64,000 nucleotides of DNA, from NCBI RefSeq assembly GCF_022179285.1, contig NZ_BPQO01000014.1, positions 96,868 through 160,867 of the forward strand. The letters are read 5' to 3'. Made by a program: the position numbers and the translations under genes. The stretch is from Methylobacterium hispanicum (lineage in GTDB: Bacteria; Pseudomonadota; Alphaproteobacteria; Rhizobiales; Beijerinckiaceae). Positions 34,403 through 42,214 of this stretch are shown here, one piece after another (position 1 is the stretch's first letter; each line of letters opens with the position of its first letter). The notes under the pieces were generated by a model. The model did not search any database and was not told the origin of the DNA. It saw nothing but the letters and a program-made list of their open reading frames with translations.

Positions 34403-35569
34403 TCACCGGATCAGGGAGACCGTCCCGCTGCCGTGGCGCTCGATGCGGCCGTCGAGTTCCAGTTCGAGGAGCAGCGTCTGGACCATGCGCACGCCGAGGC
34501 CGGTGGCGCGGGCGAGCGCGTCGGTTCCGACCGGGCTCGGGCTCAGGGCGCCGACCAGCCGGGCGCGGGGATCGGCCGTCTCCTCCGGTTCGGGCGCCTC
34601 CAAGCGGGGGGCCGGCACCGGCACGGTGATCCCGTCGAGATCGATCTCGTCCCAGAAGACCGGCTGGTCGGCGAGGTCGGGGGCGTCCCGGGCCTCCGGC
34701 ACGCTGCCGCCGACGAGCGGCGCGAGCACGGCGAGGACGTGATCGACCTCGGCCACCAGGGTCGCGCCCTGGCGGATCAGGTCGTTGGTGCCCTCCGCCC
34801 GCGGGTCGAGCGGCGAGCCCGGCACCGCGAAGACTTCCCGGCCCTGCTCCAGGGCGAAGCGGGCGGTGATCAGCGAGCCGGAGCGGCGCGCGGCCTCGAT
34901 CACGACGGTGCCGTAGGCGAGACCCGAGATGATGCGGTTGCGCCGGGGGAAGTCGCGGCCCCGCGGCTCCCAGCCCATCGGCATCTCGGCGACGACGGTC
35001 CCACCCGCGCCGACGATCTCGTCCACCAGCCCGGCATGGTTGGCCGGGTAGATCCGGTCGTGCCCGCCGGCCAGCACCGCCACCGCGCCGGTGCCGAGCG
35101 ACGCCCGATGGGCGCGGGCGTCGATGCCGCGGGCGAGCCCCGAGACGACGCTCAGCCCGGCCTCGCCGAGTCCGCGGGCGAGCCGCTCGGTGAAGGCGCC
35201 ACCGAGCGCCGAGGCGTTGCGCGAGCCGACGATCGCGACGGCCGGCGCGGCGAGCGCGTCGGCACGGCCCCGGATCGCGAGGAGCGGCGGAGCACTGTCG
35301 GTGACCTGAAGGAGCCGCGGGTACTCCGCCTCGCCGGTGGCGGCGAGCCGGGCTCCCAGACGGGCGGCGGCCGCGATCTCCTCCTCGGCCTGCGTCCGCG
35401 AGGGCGGCGTCACGGGTCGGCCCTGGCGCCGGGTGAGCGCGGGCAGCGCGTCGAGGGCGCCGGCCGCGCCGCCGTATCGGTTGACCAGGGTGCGGAAGGT
35501 GCGCGGGCCGACGCCCTCGGTGCGGATCAGCCGGAGCCAGTCGATGCGCTGGGCGTCTGTGAGCTGCAT
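34403..35569 (-). CDS. dprA: DNA-processing protein DprA
   Basis: 388 residues. It loads RecA on incoming single-stranded DNA during natural transformation. An N-terminal helix-hairpin region ('LIRTEGVGPRTFRTLVNRYG') precedes the Rossmann core with 'VAIVGSRNASALGG', 'SVVSGLARGIDARAHRASL', 'GGHDRIYPANHAGL' and 'SGSLITARFALEQGREVFAVPG'. A C-terminal winged helix ('VGTDALARATGLGVRMVQTLLLELELDGRIE') is present, as in the fuller bacterial forms. ATG 35569 starts with 'QLTDAQRIDWLRL'; the frame upstream is discarded. It follows plsY and pyrBC' on the same strand. Confidence 0.95.
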   Translation of the reverse strand: MQLTDAQRIDWLRLIRTEGVGPRTFRTLVNRYGGAAGALDALPALTRRQGRPVTPPSRTQAEEEIAAAARLGARLAATGEAEYPRLLQVTDSAPPLLAIRGRADALAAPAVAIVGSRNASALGGAFTERLARGLGEAGLSVVSGLARGIDARAHRASLGTGAVAVLAGGHDRIYPANHAGLVDEIVGAGGTVVAEMPMGWEPRGRDFPRRNRIISGLAYGTVVIEAARRSGSLITARFALEQGREVFAVPGSPLDPRAEGTNDLIRQGATLVAEVDHVLAVLAPLVGGSVPEARDAPDLADQPVFWDEIDLDGITVPVPAPRLEAPEPEETADPRARLVGALSPSPVGTDALARATGLGVRMVQTLLLELELDGRIERHGSGTVSLIR

Positions 35570-35624
35570 GGAGCGAGTTCCGGACCACAATCCTAGGAAC
35601 CCTATCATGGCGCTTGGTGCGCGT

Positions 35625-36233
35625 TCAGCCCTTCTGCCCGATCCGTCCCTCGGTGCCGTCGAGCAGCCGCCGGATGTTGGGGGCGTGCTTCCACCAGAGC
35701 AGCAGGCCGAGCAGGCCGAAGAGCAGCGCCTCCGCGGGGCGGCCGAGCGCCCAGAGCACGAGCGGCGTCGTCGCCGAGGCCGCCAGCGCCGCGAGCGACG
35801 AGTAGCGGAGTGCGAAGGCGAGGCCGAGCCAGATGGCCGCGAAGGCGAGCAGCGCCAGCGGGCTGAAGGCCAGCAGCACGCCGATGAAGGTCGCCACGCC
35901 CTTGCCGCCCCGGAAGCCGAGCCAGACCGGGAAGAGATGGCCGAGGAACGCCCCGAGCCCGGCGGCCAGCGCCGCGGCCTCGCCGAACCGCGCCGCGACC
36001 AGCACCGCGGCGGTGCCTTTCAGCGCGTCGCCGAGCAGCGTCGCGGCGGCGAGCCCCTTGCGGCCGGTGCGCAGGACGTTGGTCGCGCCGATATTGCCCG
36101 AGCCGATCGCCCGCACGTCGCCGAGCCCGGCGAACTTGGTCAGGATCAGCCCGAACGGGATCGAGCCCAGCGCGTAGCCGAGCACGAGGCAGGCGGCGAC
36201 CGCCGGGGTCGCGAGGTCGAGGTTCGCGATCAC
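35625..36233 (-). CDS. plsY: Glycerol-3-phosphate acyltransferase PlsY
   Basis: 202 residues, five membrane segments. It acylates glycerol-3-phosphate from acyl-phosphate in the inner membrane, the first phospholipid step. Motif 1 'GSIPFGLILTKFAGLGDVRAIGSGNIGATNVLR', motif 2 'GHLFPVWLGFRGGKGVAT' and motif 3 near 'LLWWKHAPNIRRLLDGTE' are intact. Its ATG overlaps the stop of the dihydroorotase-like gene in an ATGA junction. Confidence 0.96.
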   Translation of the reverse strand: MIANLDLATPAVAACLVLGYALGSIPFGLILTKFAGLGDVRAIGSGNIGATNVLRTGRKGLAAATLLGDALKGTAAVLVAARFGEAAALAAGLGAFLGHLFPVWLGFRGGKGVATFIGVLLAFSPLALLAFAAIWLGLAFALRYSSLAALAASATTPLVLWALGRPAEALLFGLLGLLLWWKHAPNIRRLLDGTEGRIGQKG

Positions 36234-37549
36234 GCCGCCACCGCGATCTCGGGGAGGCGATGCACGACGCGCCCGCCGACCAAGGTCAGCGCGGCCGCGC
36301 CCTGCAGGCGGGCCTCGTCGAAGGGCGAGTTCTTCGAGCGGGATTTGAGCTGCCGCTTGTCGAGGACGTAGGGCAGGTCGGGGTCGATCAGCACGAGGTC
36401 GGCCGGGGCCCCGGCAGTGAGGCGCCCCGCCTCGCGCCCGAGGATCTTCGCCGGCGCCGCGGTCAGGGCCTGGATCAGGCGCGGCAGGCCGATGTCACCG
36501 GTGTGGACGAGGCGCATCGCGGCACCGAGCAGCGTCTCGATGCCGAGCGCGCCGTCGGCGGCCTCCGCGAAGGGCAGGCGCTTGGTCTCCACGTCCTGCG
36601 GGTTGTGGTCCGAGACCACGGCGTCGATCACGCCCTCCTTGAGGGCCTCCACAACGGCCTGCCGGTCGCTCTCGTGCCGCAGCGGCGGCGCGAGCCGGCA
36701 GAAGGTGCGGTAATGCCCGATGTCGTTCTCGTTGAGCACGAGGTTGTTCACCGAGACGCCGCAGGTGACGGGCAGCCCGGCCTCCTTGGCCCGCCGCACG
36801 ATCTCGACCGAGTCGGCGCAGGAGATCATCGCCGCGTGGTAGCGGGCGCCGGTGAGGCGCACGAGGCGGATGTCGCGCTCCAGCATCACGGTCTCGGCCT
36901 CGCGCGGGATGCCCGCGAGCCCGAGCCGCGAGGCGAACTCGCCCTCGTTCATCACGCCCTCGCCGACGAGGTCGGGCTCCTCGACGTGCTGCATGATCAG
37001 CGCGCCGAAATCGCGGGCGTAGGTGAGCGCCCGCCGCATCACCTGGGCGTTCGTCACCGCCTTGAGCCCGTCCGTGAATGCGACGGCGCCGGCCTCCTGC
37101 AGCAGGCCGAACTCGGTCATCTCGCGCCCCGCGAGGCCTTTCGTGACGGCGGCTGCCGGCAGGACGGTGACGCAGGCCGTGTCGCGGGCGCGGCGCAGCA
37201 CGAAATCGACGATGGCCGGCCCGTCGATCACCGGGTTGGTGTCGGGCATGCAGACCAGCGTCGTGACGCCGCCGGCCGCGGCCGCCGCGCTCGCCGAGGC
37301 CAGGGTCTCGCGGTGCTCCGCGCCCGGCTCGCCCACGAAGGCGCGCATGTCGATGAGGCCGGGCGCCAGCACGTTGCCGCCGCAGTCGATCCGTTCCGCG
37401 CCCTCCGGCGCCCCGGGTGCGGCGCCGTGCGCGATGTCGGCGATGCGGCCCTCGCGGACGAGGACGGAGCCGGGCGTCTCCTGGCCGGTGGCCGGGTCGA
37501 GGAGGCGGGCGTTGGAGAGCAGGAGCGGACGGAGGGACATCGGCATCAT
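36230..37549 (-). CDS. pyrX: Dihydroorotase-like subunit lacking the metal-binding HxH (PyrC'/PyrX)
   Basis: 439 residues with the full dihydroorotase fold. In active type I enzymes the first strand ends D-x-H-x-H; here it reads 'LIDMRAFVGEPGAEHRETLAS', so both metal-binding histidines are gone. Other landmarks remain ('VTTLVCMPDTNPVID', 'VVSDHNPQDVETK', 'PADLVLIDPDLPYVLDKRQLKS'). Such proteins are non-catalytic partners that hold aspartate transcarbamoylase in its dodecameric form, as with Pseudomonas PyrC'. The start overlaps the pyrB stop by 4 bases, supporting stoichiometric expression. A true pyrC must lie elsewhere. Confidence 0.9.
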   Translation of the reverse strand: MMPMSLRPLLLSNARLLDPATGQETPGSVLVREGRIADIAHGAAPGAPEGAERIDCGGNVLAPGLIDMRAFVGEPGAEHRETLASASAAAAAGGVTTLVCMPDTNPVIDGPAIVDFVLRRARDTACVTVLPAAAVTKGLAGREMTEFGLLQEAGAVAFTDGLKAVTNAQVMRRALTYARDFGALIMQHVEEPDLVGEGVMNEGEFASRLGLAGIPREAETVMLERDIRLVRLTGARYHAAMISCADSVEIVRRAKEAGLPVTCGVSVNNLVLNENDIGHYRTFCRLAPPLRHESDRQAVVEALKEGVIDAVVSDHNPQDVETKRLPFAEAADGALGIETLLGAAMRLVHTGDIGLPRLIQALTAAPAKILGREAGRLTAGAPADLVLIDPDLPYVLDKRQLKSRSKNSPFDEARLQGAAALTLVGGRVVHRLPEIAVAA

Positions 37550-38493
37550 CCGTTCGGCAGGTGGCTCGCGAGCGCTTCGAGCACCGCCATGCGCACGGCG
37601 ACGCCCATCTCGACCTGCTCGCGGATCAGCGACTGCGCGCCGTCGGCGATGTCGGAGGCGATCTCGACGCCGCGGTTCATCGGTCCGGGATGCATCACCA
37701 GCGCGTCGGGCCGGGCCAGCGCCAGCTTGTCGCCGTCGAGGCCGTAATAGCGGAAATACTCCTTCACGGAGGGCACGAAGGAGCCGTTCATGCGCTCGCG
37801 CTGCAGGCGCAGCATCATGACGATGTCGCAGTCCCTGAGCCCCTCGCGCATGTCGGTGAACACCTCGACGCCGAAGCGCGCGATGCCGGAGGGCAGCAGC
37901 GAGGTCGGGCCGATCACCCGCACCCGGGCGCCGAGCGCCTGCAGGCTGATGATGTTCGAGCGGGCGACGCGGGAATGCAGGACGTCGCCGCAGATCGCGA
38001 CTTGGAGCCCCTCGATCCGGCCCTTGTTGCGGCGGATGGTCAGCGCGTCGAGGAGCGCCTGGGTCGGATGCTCGTGGGCGCCATCGCCCGCGTTCACCAC
38101 CGAGCAATCGACCTTGCGGGCGAGCAGATGCACGGCGCCCGCCGACTGGTGGCGCACCACGATGATGTCGGGTCGCATCGCGTTCAGGGTCGCGGCGGTG
38201 TCGATCAGCGTCTCGCCCTTCTTCACCGAGGAGGAGGCGACCGACATGTTCATCACGTCGGCGCCGAGCCGCTTGCCGGCGAGCTCGAACGAGGATTGCG
38301 TTCGCGTCGAGGGCTCGAAGAACAGGTTGATCTGCGTGCGGCCCCGCAGGACGTTGCGCTTCTTCTCGACCTGCCGGGAGACGTCGACGGCGGCGTCCGC
38401 CCGGTCGAGCAGGCCCTCGATCTCGGGGCGCGTCAGCCCCTCGATGCCGAGGAGATGGCGGTGGGGGAAGCTCGGGGGCGCGACTTGGGTCAT
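37546..38493 (-). CDS. pyrB: Aspartate transcarbamoylase catalytic subunit
   Basis: 315 residues. It makes N-carbamoyl-aspartate from carbamoyl phosphate and aspartate, the committed step of pyrimidine synthesis. 'LFFEPSTRTQSSFELAGKRLGADVMNM' binds carbamoyl phosphate, 'SSVKKGETLIDT' gives the 80s loop, and 'GDGAHEHPTQALLDALTI' and 'MHPGPMNRGVEI' complete the site. ATG 38493 starts 'MTQVAPPSFPHRHLLGIEGL'; the frame upstream is unlike the family. It is first of pyrB-pyrX-plsY-dprA, with junctions of overlap, overlap and 55 bases. Confidence 0.97.
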   Translation of the reverse strand: MTQVAPPSFPHRHLLGIEGLTRPEIEGLLDRADAAVDVSRQVEKKRNVLRGRTQINLFFEPSTRTQSSFELAGKRLGADVMNMSVASSSVKKGETLIDTAATLNAMRPDIIVVRHQSAGAVHLLARKVDCSVVNAGDGAHEHPTQALLDALTIRRNKGRIEGLQVAICGDVLHSRVARSNIISLQALGARVRVIGPTSLLPSGIARFGVEVFTDMREGLRDCDIVMMLRLQRERMNGSFVPSVKEYFRYYGLDGDKLALARPDALVMHPGPMNRGVEIASDIADGAQSLIREQVEMGVAVRMAVLEALASHLPNG

Positions 38494-38662
38494 GTCGGGG
38501 GCCGGTGATAGGTCGCCGCGCCGGACCGGGCAAGGGCGACGCGGGCAGTCCCGGGCCTTCCGCACGGCTTCCCGCCCAGCGTTTCGGTCCTCGCCTTGCC
38601 GCGCCCGCCCGGCGACCCACTTCGCCGGGGCCGACCGCATCAGGCGCGCCCCGAGGATCCCC

Positions 38663-39319
38663 ATGATCGACCAGACCCTTCGCGACGCGCTCCTCGCGGT
38701 GAGCCCGGCGAGCCTCGCGCGTGCTCTCGCCCGGCGCGGCGTTCGGGCTCACGCTTTCTCGGGGTTGGAGGTGCGCGCCTCGACCCCGGTCGCCGGGCCG
38801 GCCCACACCCTGCGGCTGATCCCGGCCCGGGACGAGGCGGCGGGCGACCTCGCCTCCGCGATCGGTCGGGTGCCGGAGGGCGCCGTGCTGGTGATCGATG
38901 CCGCGGGCGGCGGCGGCCCCCTGCCCTTTGGCCCGATCCTGGCCGCCGGGCTGGCGCGGGCTGGGGTCGCGGGACTCGTCACCGATGCGGGCGTGCCCGA
39001 CGACCTTGCCCTGCCTGCCTGGGGACGGGACCTCGGCCGGAACCCGGGATCCGTCGGCCTTGCGCTGGCGGGGGCGGGCGATGCGATCGCCTGCGCGGGC
39101 GCGGCGGTGCATCCGGGCGACATCGTGGTGGCCGGGCCGGACGGGGCCGTGGTCGTGCCGGCCGCCATCGCCGAGGCGGTGGCGCTCGAGGCGGTCGAGC
39201 AGCAGCGGCTCGATCTCTGGCTTCTCAGGGAGGCCGAGCGGGGCGCCGGCCTCGCCGCCCTGCTGCCGCCGGACGCGGAGACCCGCGCCCGCTTCGAGGC
39301 CGAGACGAAGACGGTTTGA
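38663..39319 (+). CDS. RraA/HMG-CHA-aldolase-fold protein
   Basis: 218 residues of the RraA (MenG-like) fold: 'VAGPAHTLRLIPARDEAAGDLASAIGRVPEGAVLVIDAAG' and 'FGPILAAGLARAGVAGLVTDAGVPDD', then 'CAGAAVHPGDIVVAGPDGAVVVP'. Members are RNase E inhibitors or pyruvate aldolases. The aldolases need an arginine-aspartate pair after the DG loop (DGAVRD); here the loop reads DAGVPDD, so the arginine is lost and the enzymatic role is doubtful. ATG 38663 has GAGGA upstream. A YdcF gene follows after 7 bases, probably the same transcript. Confidence 0.78.
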   Translation: MIDQTLRDALLAVSPASLARALARRGVRAHAFSGLEVRASTPVAGPAHTLRLIPARDEAAGDLASAIGRVPEGAVLVIDAAGGGGPLPFGPILAAGLARAGVAGLVTDAGVPDDLALPAWGRDLGRNPGSVGLALAGAGDAIACAGAAVHPGDIVVAGPDGAVVVPAAIAEAVALEAVEQQRLDLWLLREAERGAGLAALLPPDAETRARFEAETKTV

Positions 39320-39326
39320 GCGGGCG

Positions 39327-40154
39327 ATGTTCTTTCCCGCCTCGAAGCTCGGCTTCTTCCTCTTCACCCCGTCGAACTTCCTGATCCTCTGCGTGCTGGC
39401 GGGCGCCGCGCTCTTCGGCCTCGGCTGGCGCGGGACAGGGGGCTCCCTCGTCGTCCTTGCCGGGATCGGGCTGGCGCTCGGCGGGCTCTCGCCGCTCCCC
39501 GCCCTCGCGATGCTGCCGCTGGAGGAACGCTTCCCGCGCTTCGAGGACGACGGGGAGCCCGTCACCGGCATCGTCGTGCTCGGCGGCGGGATCGAGACGC
39601 GCATCGCCACCGCGCGCGGCCAGTTCGTGGGCAACGACGCGGACGAGCGCCAGACCTACATGGCGGCGCTCGCCCGGCGCTACCCGCAGGCGCGCCTCGT
39701 CTTCTCGGGCGGCGGCGCCAACCTGCGGGCCGGCGTCGACAGCGAGGCCGACATCATCAGCCGCTACGCCGACACGCTCGGCCTGCCGCGCTCGCGGCTG
39801 ATCCTGGAAGGCCGCTCGCGCAACACCCACGAGAACGCCCGCTTCACCGCCGAACTGGTGCAGCCGAAGCCCGAGGAGCGCTGGCTCCTCGTCACCTCCG
39901 GGTGGCACATGCCGCGCGCGGTCGGCTGCTTCCGGCAGGCGGGATTCCGCGTCACCGCCTTCCCGGTCGATTACCGCACCGGCGGCTGGGGCGACCTCTT
40001 CCGCCCGGTCGGCTTCGCCTCGGACGGGCTGTTCCAGCTCGACCTCGCCGTGAAGGAGTGGATCGGCCTCGCGGTCTACCGGCTCGCCGGCTACACCTCC
40101 GGCTGGCTGCCGGGACCCGACGACGCCTCCCCGCCCGCGGGGCCGAGCCGGTAG
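39327..40154 (+). CDS. YdcF/SanA-like (DUF218) membrane protein
   Basis: 275 residues. Two N-terminal membrane helices (about 15-33 and 38-58) precede a DUF218 domain starting 'VTGIVVLGGGIETRI', with 'YPQARLVFSGGGANLRAG', 'LILEGRSRNTHENARFTAEL' and 'RWLLVTSGWHMPRAVGCFRQAGF'. The ElyC/SanA group acts in envelope polysaccharide or undecaprenyl metabolism; the exact substrate is unknown. The 3' end overlaps the convergent DUF3253 gene by 64 bases. Confidence 0.87.
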   Translation: MFFPASKLGFFLFTPSNFLILCVLAGAALFGLGWRGTGGSLVVLAGIGLALGGLSPLPALAMLPLEERFPRFEDDGEPVTGIVVLGGGIETRIATARGQFVGNDADERQTYMAALARRYPQARLVFSGGGANLRAGVDSEADIISRYADTLGLPRSRLILEGRSRNTHENARFTAELVQPKPEERWLLVTSGWHMPRAVGCFRQAGFRVTAFPVDYRTGGWGDLFRPVGFASDGLFQLDLAVKEWIGLAVYRLAGYTSGWLPGPDDASPPAGPSR

Positions 40155-40429
40155 ACGCCGCGGAAATCGTCCGGATCGACCGGCCGCCCCTTCCGCAGGA
40201 TCGTGATCCGGCCGGCCTTGGCGAGCCGCACGGCGATGCGCCGTACCGGCTGCATCAGCCGGCCCCAGCCGTCCGGGTGCGGGCCGCCGAGCGCGCGGGC
40301 GACCTCGGAGGGGCAGACCGTCTTGCCCGGCCCCCGCCCGTCCACGAGGTCGAGCAGCGTCGTCTCGATCAGGGCCTCGTCCACCGTTCGGCCGGGCTTC
40401 CTGTCCGGATTCTGCTCGGGTCCGCTCAT
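40091..40429 (-). CDS. DUF3253 winged-helix-like protein
   Basis: 112 residues. 'LIETTLLDLVDGRGPGKTVCPSEVARAL' and 'LMQPVRRIAVRLAKAGRITILRKGRPVDPDDFRGVYRL' are the two halves of DUF3253, which looks like a small winged helix. Its function is unknown. ATG 40429 overlaps the TGA of the DUF599 gene by four bases. The last 21 codons lie opposite the YdcF gene. Confidence 0.8.
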   Translation of the reverse strand: MSGPEQNPDRKPGRTVDEALIETTLLDLVDGRGPGKTVCPSEVARALGGPHPDGWGRLMQPVRRIAVRLAKAGRITILRKGRPVDPDDFRGVYRLGPAGGEASSGPGSQPEV

Positions 40430-41160
40430 CGCACGCTCTCCTTCAGCACCTCGTCCTCCTCCAGCAACGCGCTTCGGATCTCCGAGGCGAACTGGCGGCG
40501 CCACATCACCAGCACCGCCGCGGTCGTGCTGAGCATCAAGAGGTAGGGGCTGACGAACCAGCCCAGATAGGCCAGCGCGAACAGGAAGGCGCGCTGGCCG
40601 CGGGCGAACTGATGCCCGGCGGCGATGTTCATCGCGGCGGCGCGGCGGGCCGCGCGCAGCATCGCGACCTCGTCCGCGCCCGAACCCTTCGGCGGCACCG
40701 CCCCGATCAGGATGGAGCCGTAGTTGAACAGCCGGTAGGCCCAGGTGAACTTGAAAAAGGCGTAGACGAAGACCACTGCCAGCCCCGCCACCTTGATCTC
40801 CCAGGTGAGCCGGGTGGCGGCGCCGCCGAGCGCCAGGGCGCCGAACAGGTTGAGCACGTCGTCGCCCGAGCGCGAGAGCGTGAGCACGCCGCCCAGCGCG
40901 ATCAACGAGGTCGAGGCGAAGAAGGCCGTGCCGTTCTGCAGCGAGGCGTTGATCGTGGTGTCGACCACGCGGTTGTCGCGCTGGATCATCTGGCGGGCCC
41001 AGGTCTCGCGTTGCCGGTTCATGATCTGGGAGAGCGAGACCATCCGGCCGCGCAGGCGCCCGACCGAGAGCGCGTAACCGGTCCAGGCGACGACGAAGAA
41101 CAGGAGTGCGCCGAGGTCGAGCGGCGAGAGCGCCGCCGCGGCGGTCTTCAGGTCGGTCAT
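40426..41160 (-). CDS. DUF599 integral membrane protein
   Basis: 244 residues with about four membrane segments (16-36, 74-94, 115-145 and 196-222). The family segment 'RRETWARQMIQRDNRVVDTTINASLQNGTAFFASTSLIALGG' (seen here as RQRETWARQM onward) is clear. Function unknown; common in Proteobacteria. It is upstream of and coupled to the DUF3253 gene, and 60 bases downstream of the acylphosphatase gene. Confidence 0.83.
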   Translation of the reverse strand: MTDLKTAAAALSPLDLGALLFFVVAWTGYALSVGRLRGRMVSLSQIMNRQRETWARQMIQRDNRVVDTTINASLQNGTAFFASTSLIALGGVLTLSRSGDDVLNLFGALALGGAATRLTWEIKVAGLAVVFVYAFFKFTWAYRLFNYGSILIGAVPPKGSGADEVAMLRAARRAAAMNIAAGHQFARGQRAFLFALAYLGWFVSPYLLMLSTTAAVLVMWRRQFASEIRSALLEEDEVLKESVR

Positions 41161-41220
41161 GGTCTGCCGGAGATCGTTGACGCCGGGCCATACCAGCCCG
41201 GCCGTGCCGCCGGAAGCCGT

Positions 41221-41499
41221 CTAGCCGATGACCCGGAACCCCGGCGCCGGGATCTCGGCCCGCGTCGACACGTCCACCGCCGCGACCCGCGCGGCCGCCG
41301 GTCCCTGCCGGCAGGCCGCCAGCATCGCGTCCACCGCGGCCTCGGGGCCTGAGAACACGGCCTCGACGGAGCCGTCCCGGCGGTTGCGCACGTGGCCCGC
41401 GAGGCCGCGCGCCCGCGCCTCGCGCTCGGTCCAGGCCCGGTAGGACACGCCCTGCACCCGGCCGCTGATCACCACCGCGACGGTCTTCGTCTCGCTCAA
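41221..41499 (-). CDS. acyP: Acylphosphatase
   Basis: 92 residues, the normal size. 'VVISGRVQGVSYRAWTEREA' carries the phosphate-binding loop and catalytic arginine, and 'GLAGHVRNRRDGSVEAVFSGPEA' the catalytic asparagine. It hydrolyses acyl phosphates such as carbamoyl or 1,3-bisphosphoglycerate phosphate. There is no ATG: TTG 41499, six bases after GGAGGG, gives the family N-terminus and is taken as start. Confidence 0.88.
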   Translation of the reverse strand: MSETKTVAVVISGRVQGVSYRAWTEREARARGLAGHVRNRRDGSVEAVFSGPEAAVDAMLAACRQGPAAARVAAVDVSTRAEIPAPGFRVIG

Positions 41500-41787
41500 C
41501 CCGATCCCTCCCCGGTCGCCCGGGGAACTGGGCCGGCGGGCCGGGCCGGCAAGCCCGCCTCGGATGCCGCGATAGTCCGGAAACTCCGAGGCGCCGCCGC
41601 GAGCGGCACGCAACCGTGCCTCTCCGGCTCGGGCACCGCGAGGCGCAGGGCCGCGATGTCGGGTGGGACCCTGACGCTCCGGCGCCGGCGCGGAGGACAA
41701 GACCTTCCTGGCCGGCGTGTCGATCCACGTCTTCCGGGTCGCGATGCCGGATCCGGGATCAGCGCCCGGTGGCGCGGGCCGCGACGG

Positions 41788-42009
41788 TCAGCGCGACCGC
41801 TTGCGCGTGACACGGATGCCGACGCCTCTCGGCGCGCGGACGGCGTCCCCCTGGCGGATGGCCCGCTGGACGTTGCGCGGGCCCGCCACGCCCTGCGTCC
41901 CGCCGGGCGCCGTCACCGGGTCCCGGCCCGCCGGCGCGCCGACCGACTGCGCCGAGGCGCCGCCGGACAGAAGGCCGAGTGCGAGGGCAATGAGAATTGT
42001 CGATCGCAT
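41788..42009 (-). CDS. Small exported basic protein of unknown function
   Basis: 73 residues. A signal peptide (RSTILIALALGLLSGGASAQ) ends at residue 21. The mature part is glycine/arginine rich and very basic, ending RVTRKRSR. No family is recognised. The ATG lies 125 bases from a sigma-54-like promoter facing the other way. The region 41500-41787 behind it holds nothing I can identify. Confidence 0.6.
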   Translation of the reverse strand: MRSTILIALALGLLSGGASAQSVGAPAGRDPVTAPGGTQGVAGPRNVQRAIRQGDAVRAPRGVGIRVTRKRSR

Positions 42010-42133
42010 CGTCGTGATCCGTTCAAATCTGTTTTTGTCCGGCGCCGACACGGGTCCGGCCCTCGCCTCAAGCTGCCAATGCTGAGGATTGTTCCGTTCG
42101 GCGCTGCGGATCGACATGGGATGCGGCCGGATC

Positions 42134-42149
42134 TGGCACATGGCCTGCA
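42134..42149 (+). promoter_or_regulatory. Sigma-54 type promoter of the purine-scavenging genes
   Basis: TGGCACATGGCCTGCA: a perfect -24 box TGGCAC and -12 box CTGCA with GG and GC twelve bases apart, as RpoN requires. Transcription would start near 42160, 55 bases before the permease ATG. Confidence 0.65.
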
Positions 42150-42214
42150 TGACGGGCCGACAGCCGCCGTCGGGGAAGAAGCGTGCGGAACGTCGATTTC
42201 GGAGGCTCCATCGC

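Noticed and set aside
37550..39634. Extension of the dihydroorotase-like frame upstream by about 690 codons
   Set aside because: The extension runs through pyrB, the RraA-like gene and part of the YdcF gene in a shadow frame; the family start is at 37549.
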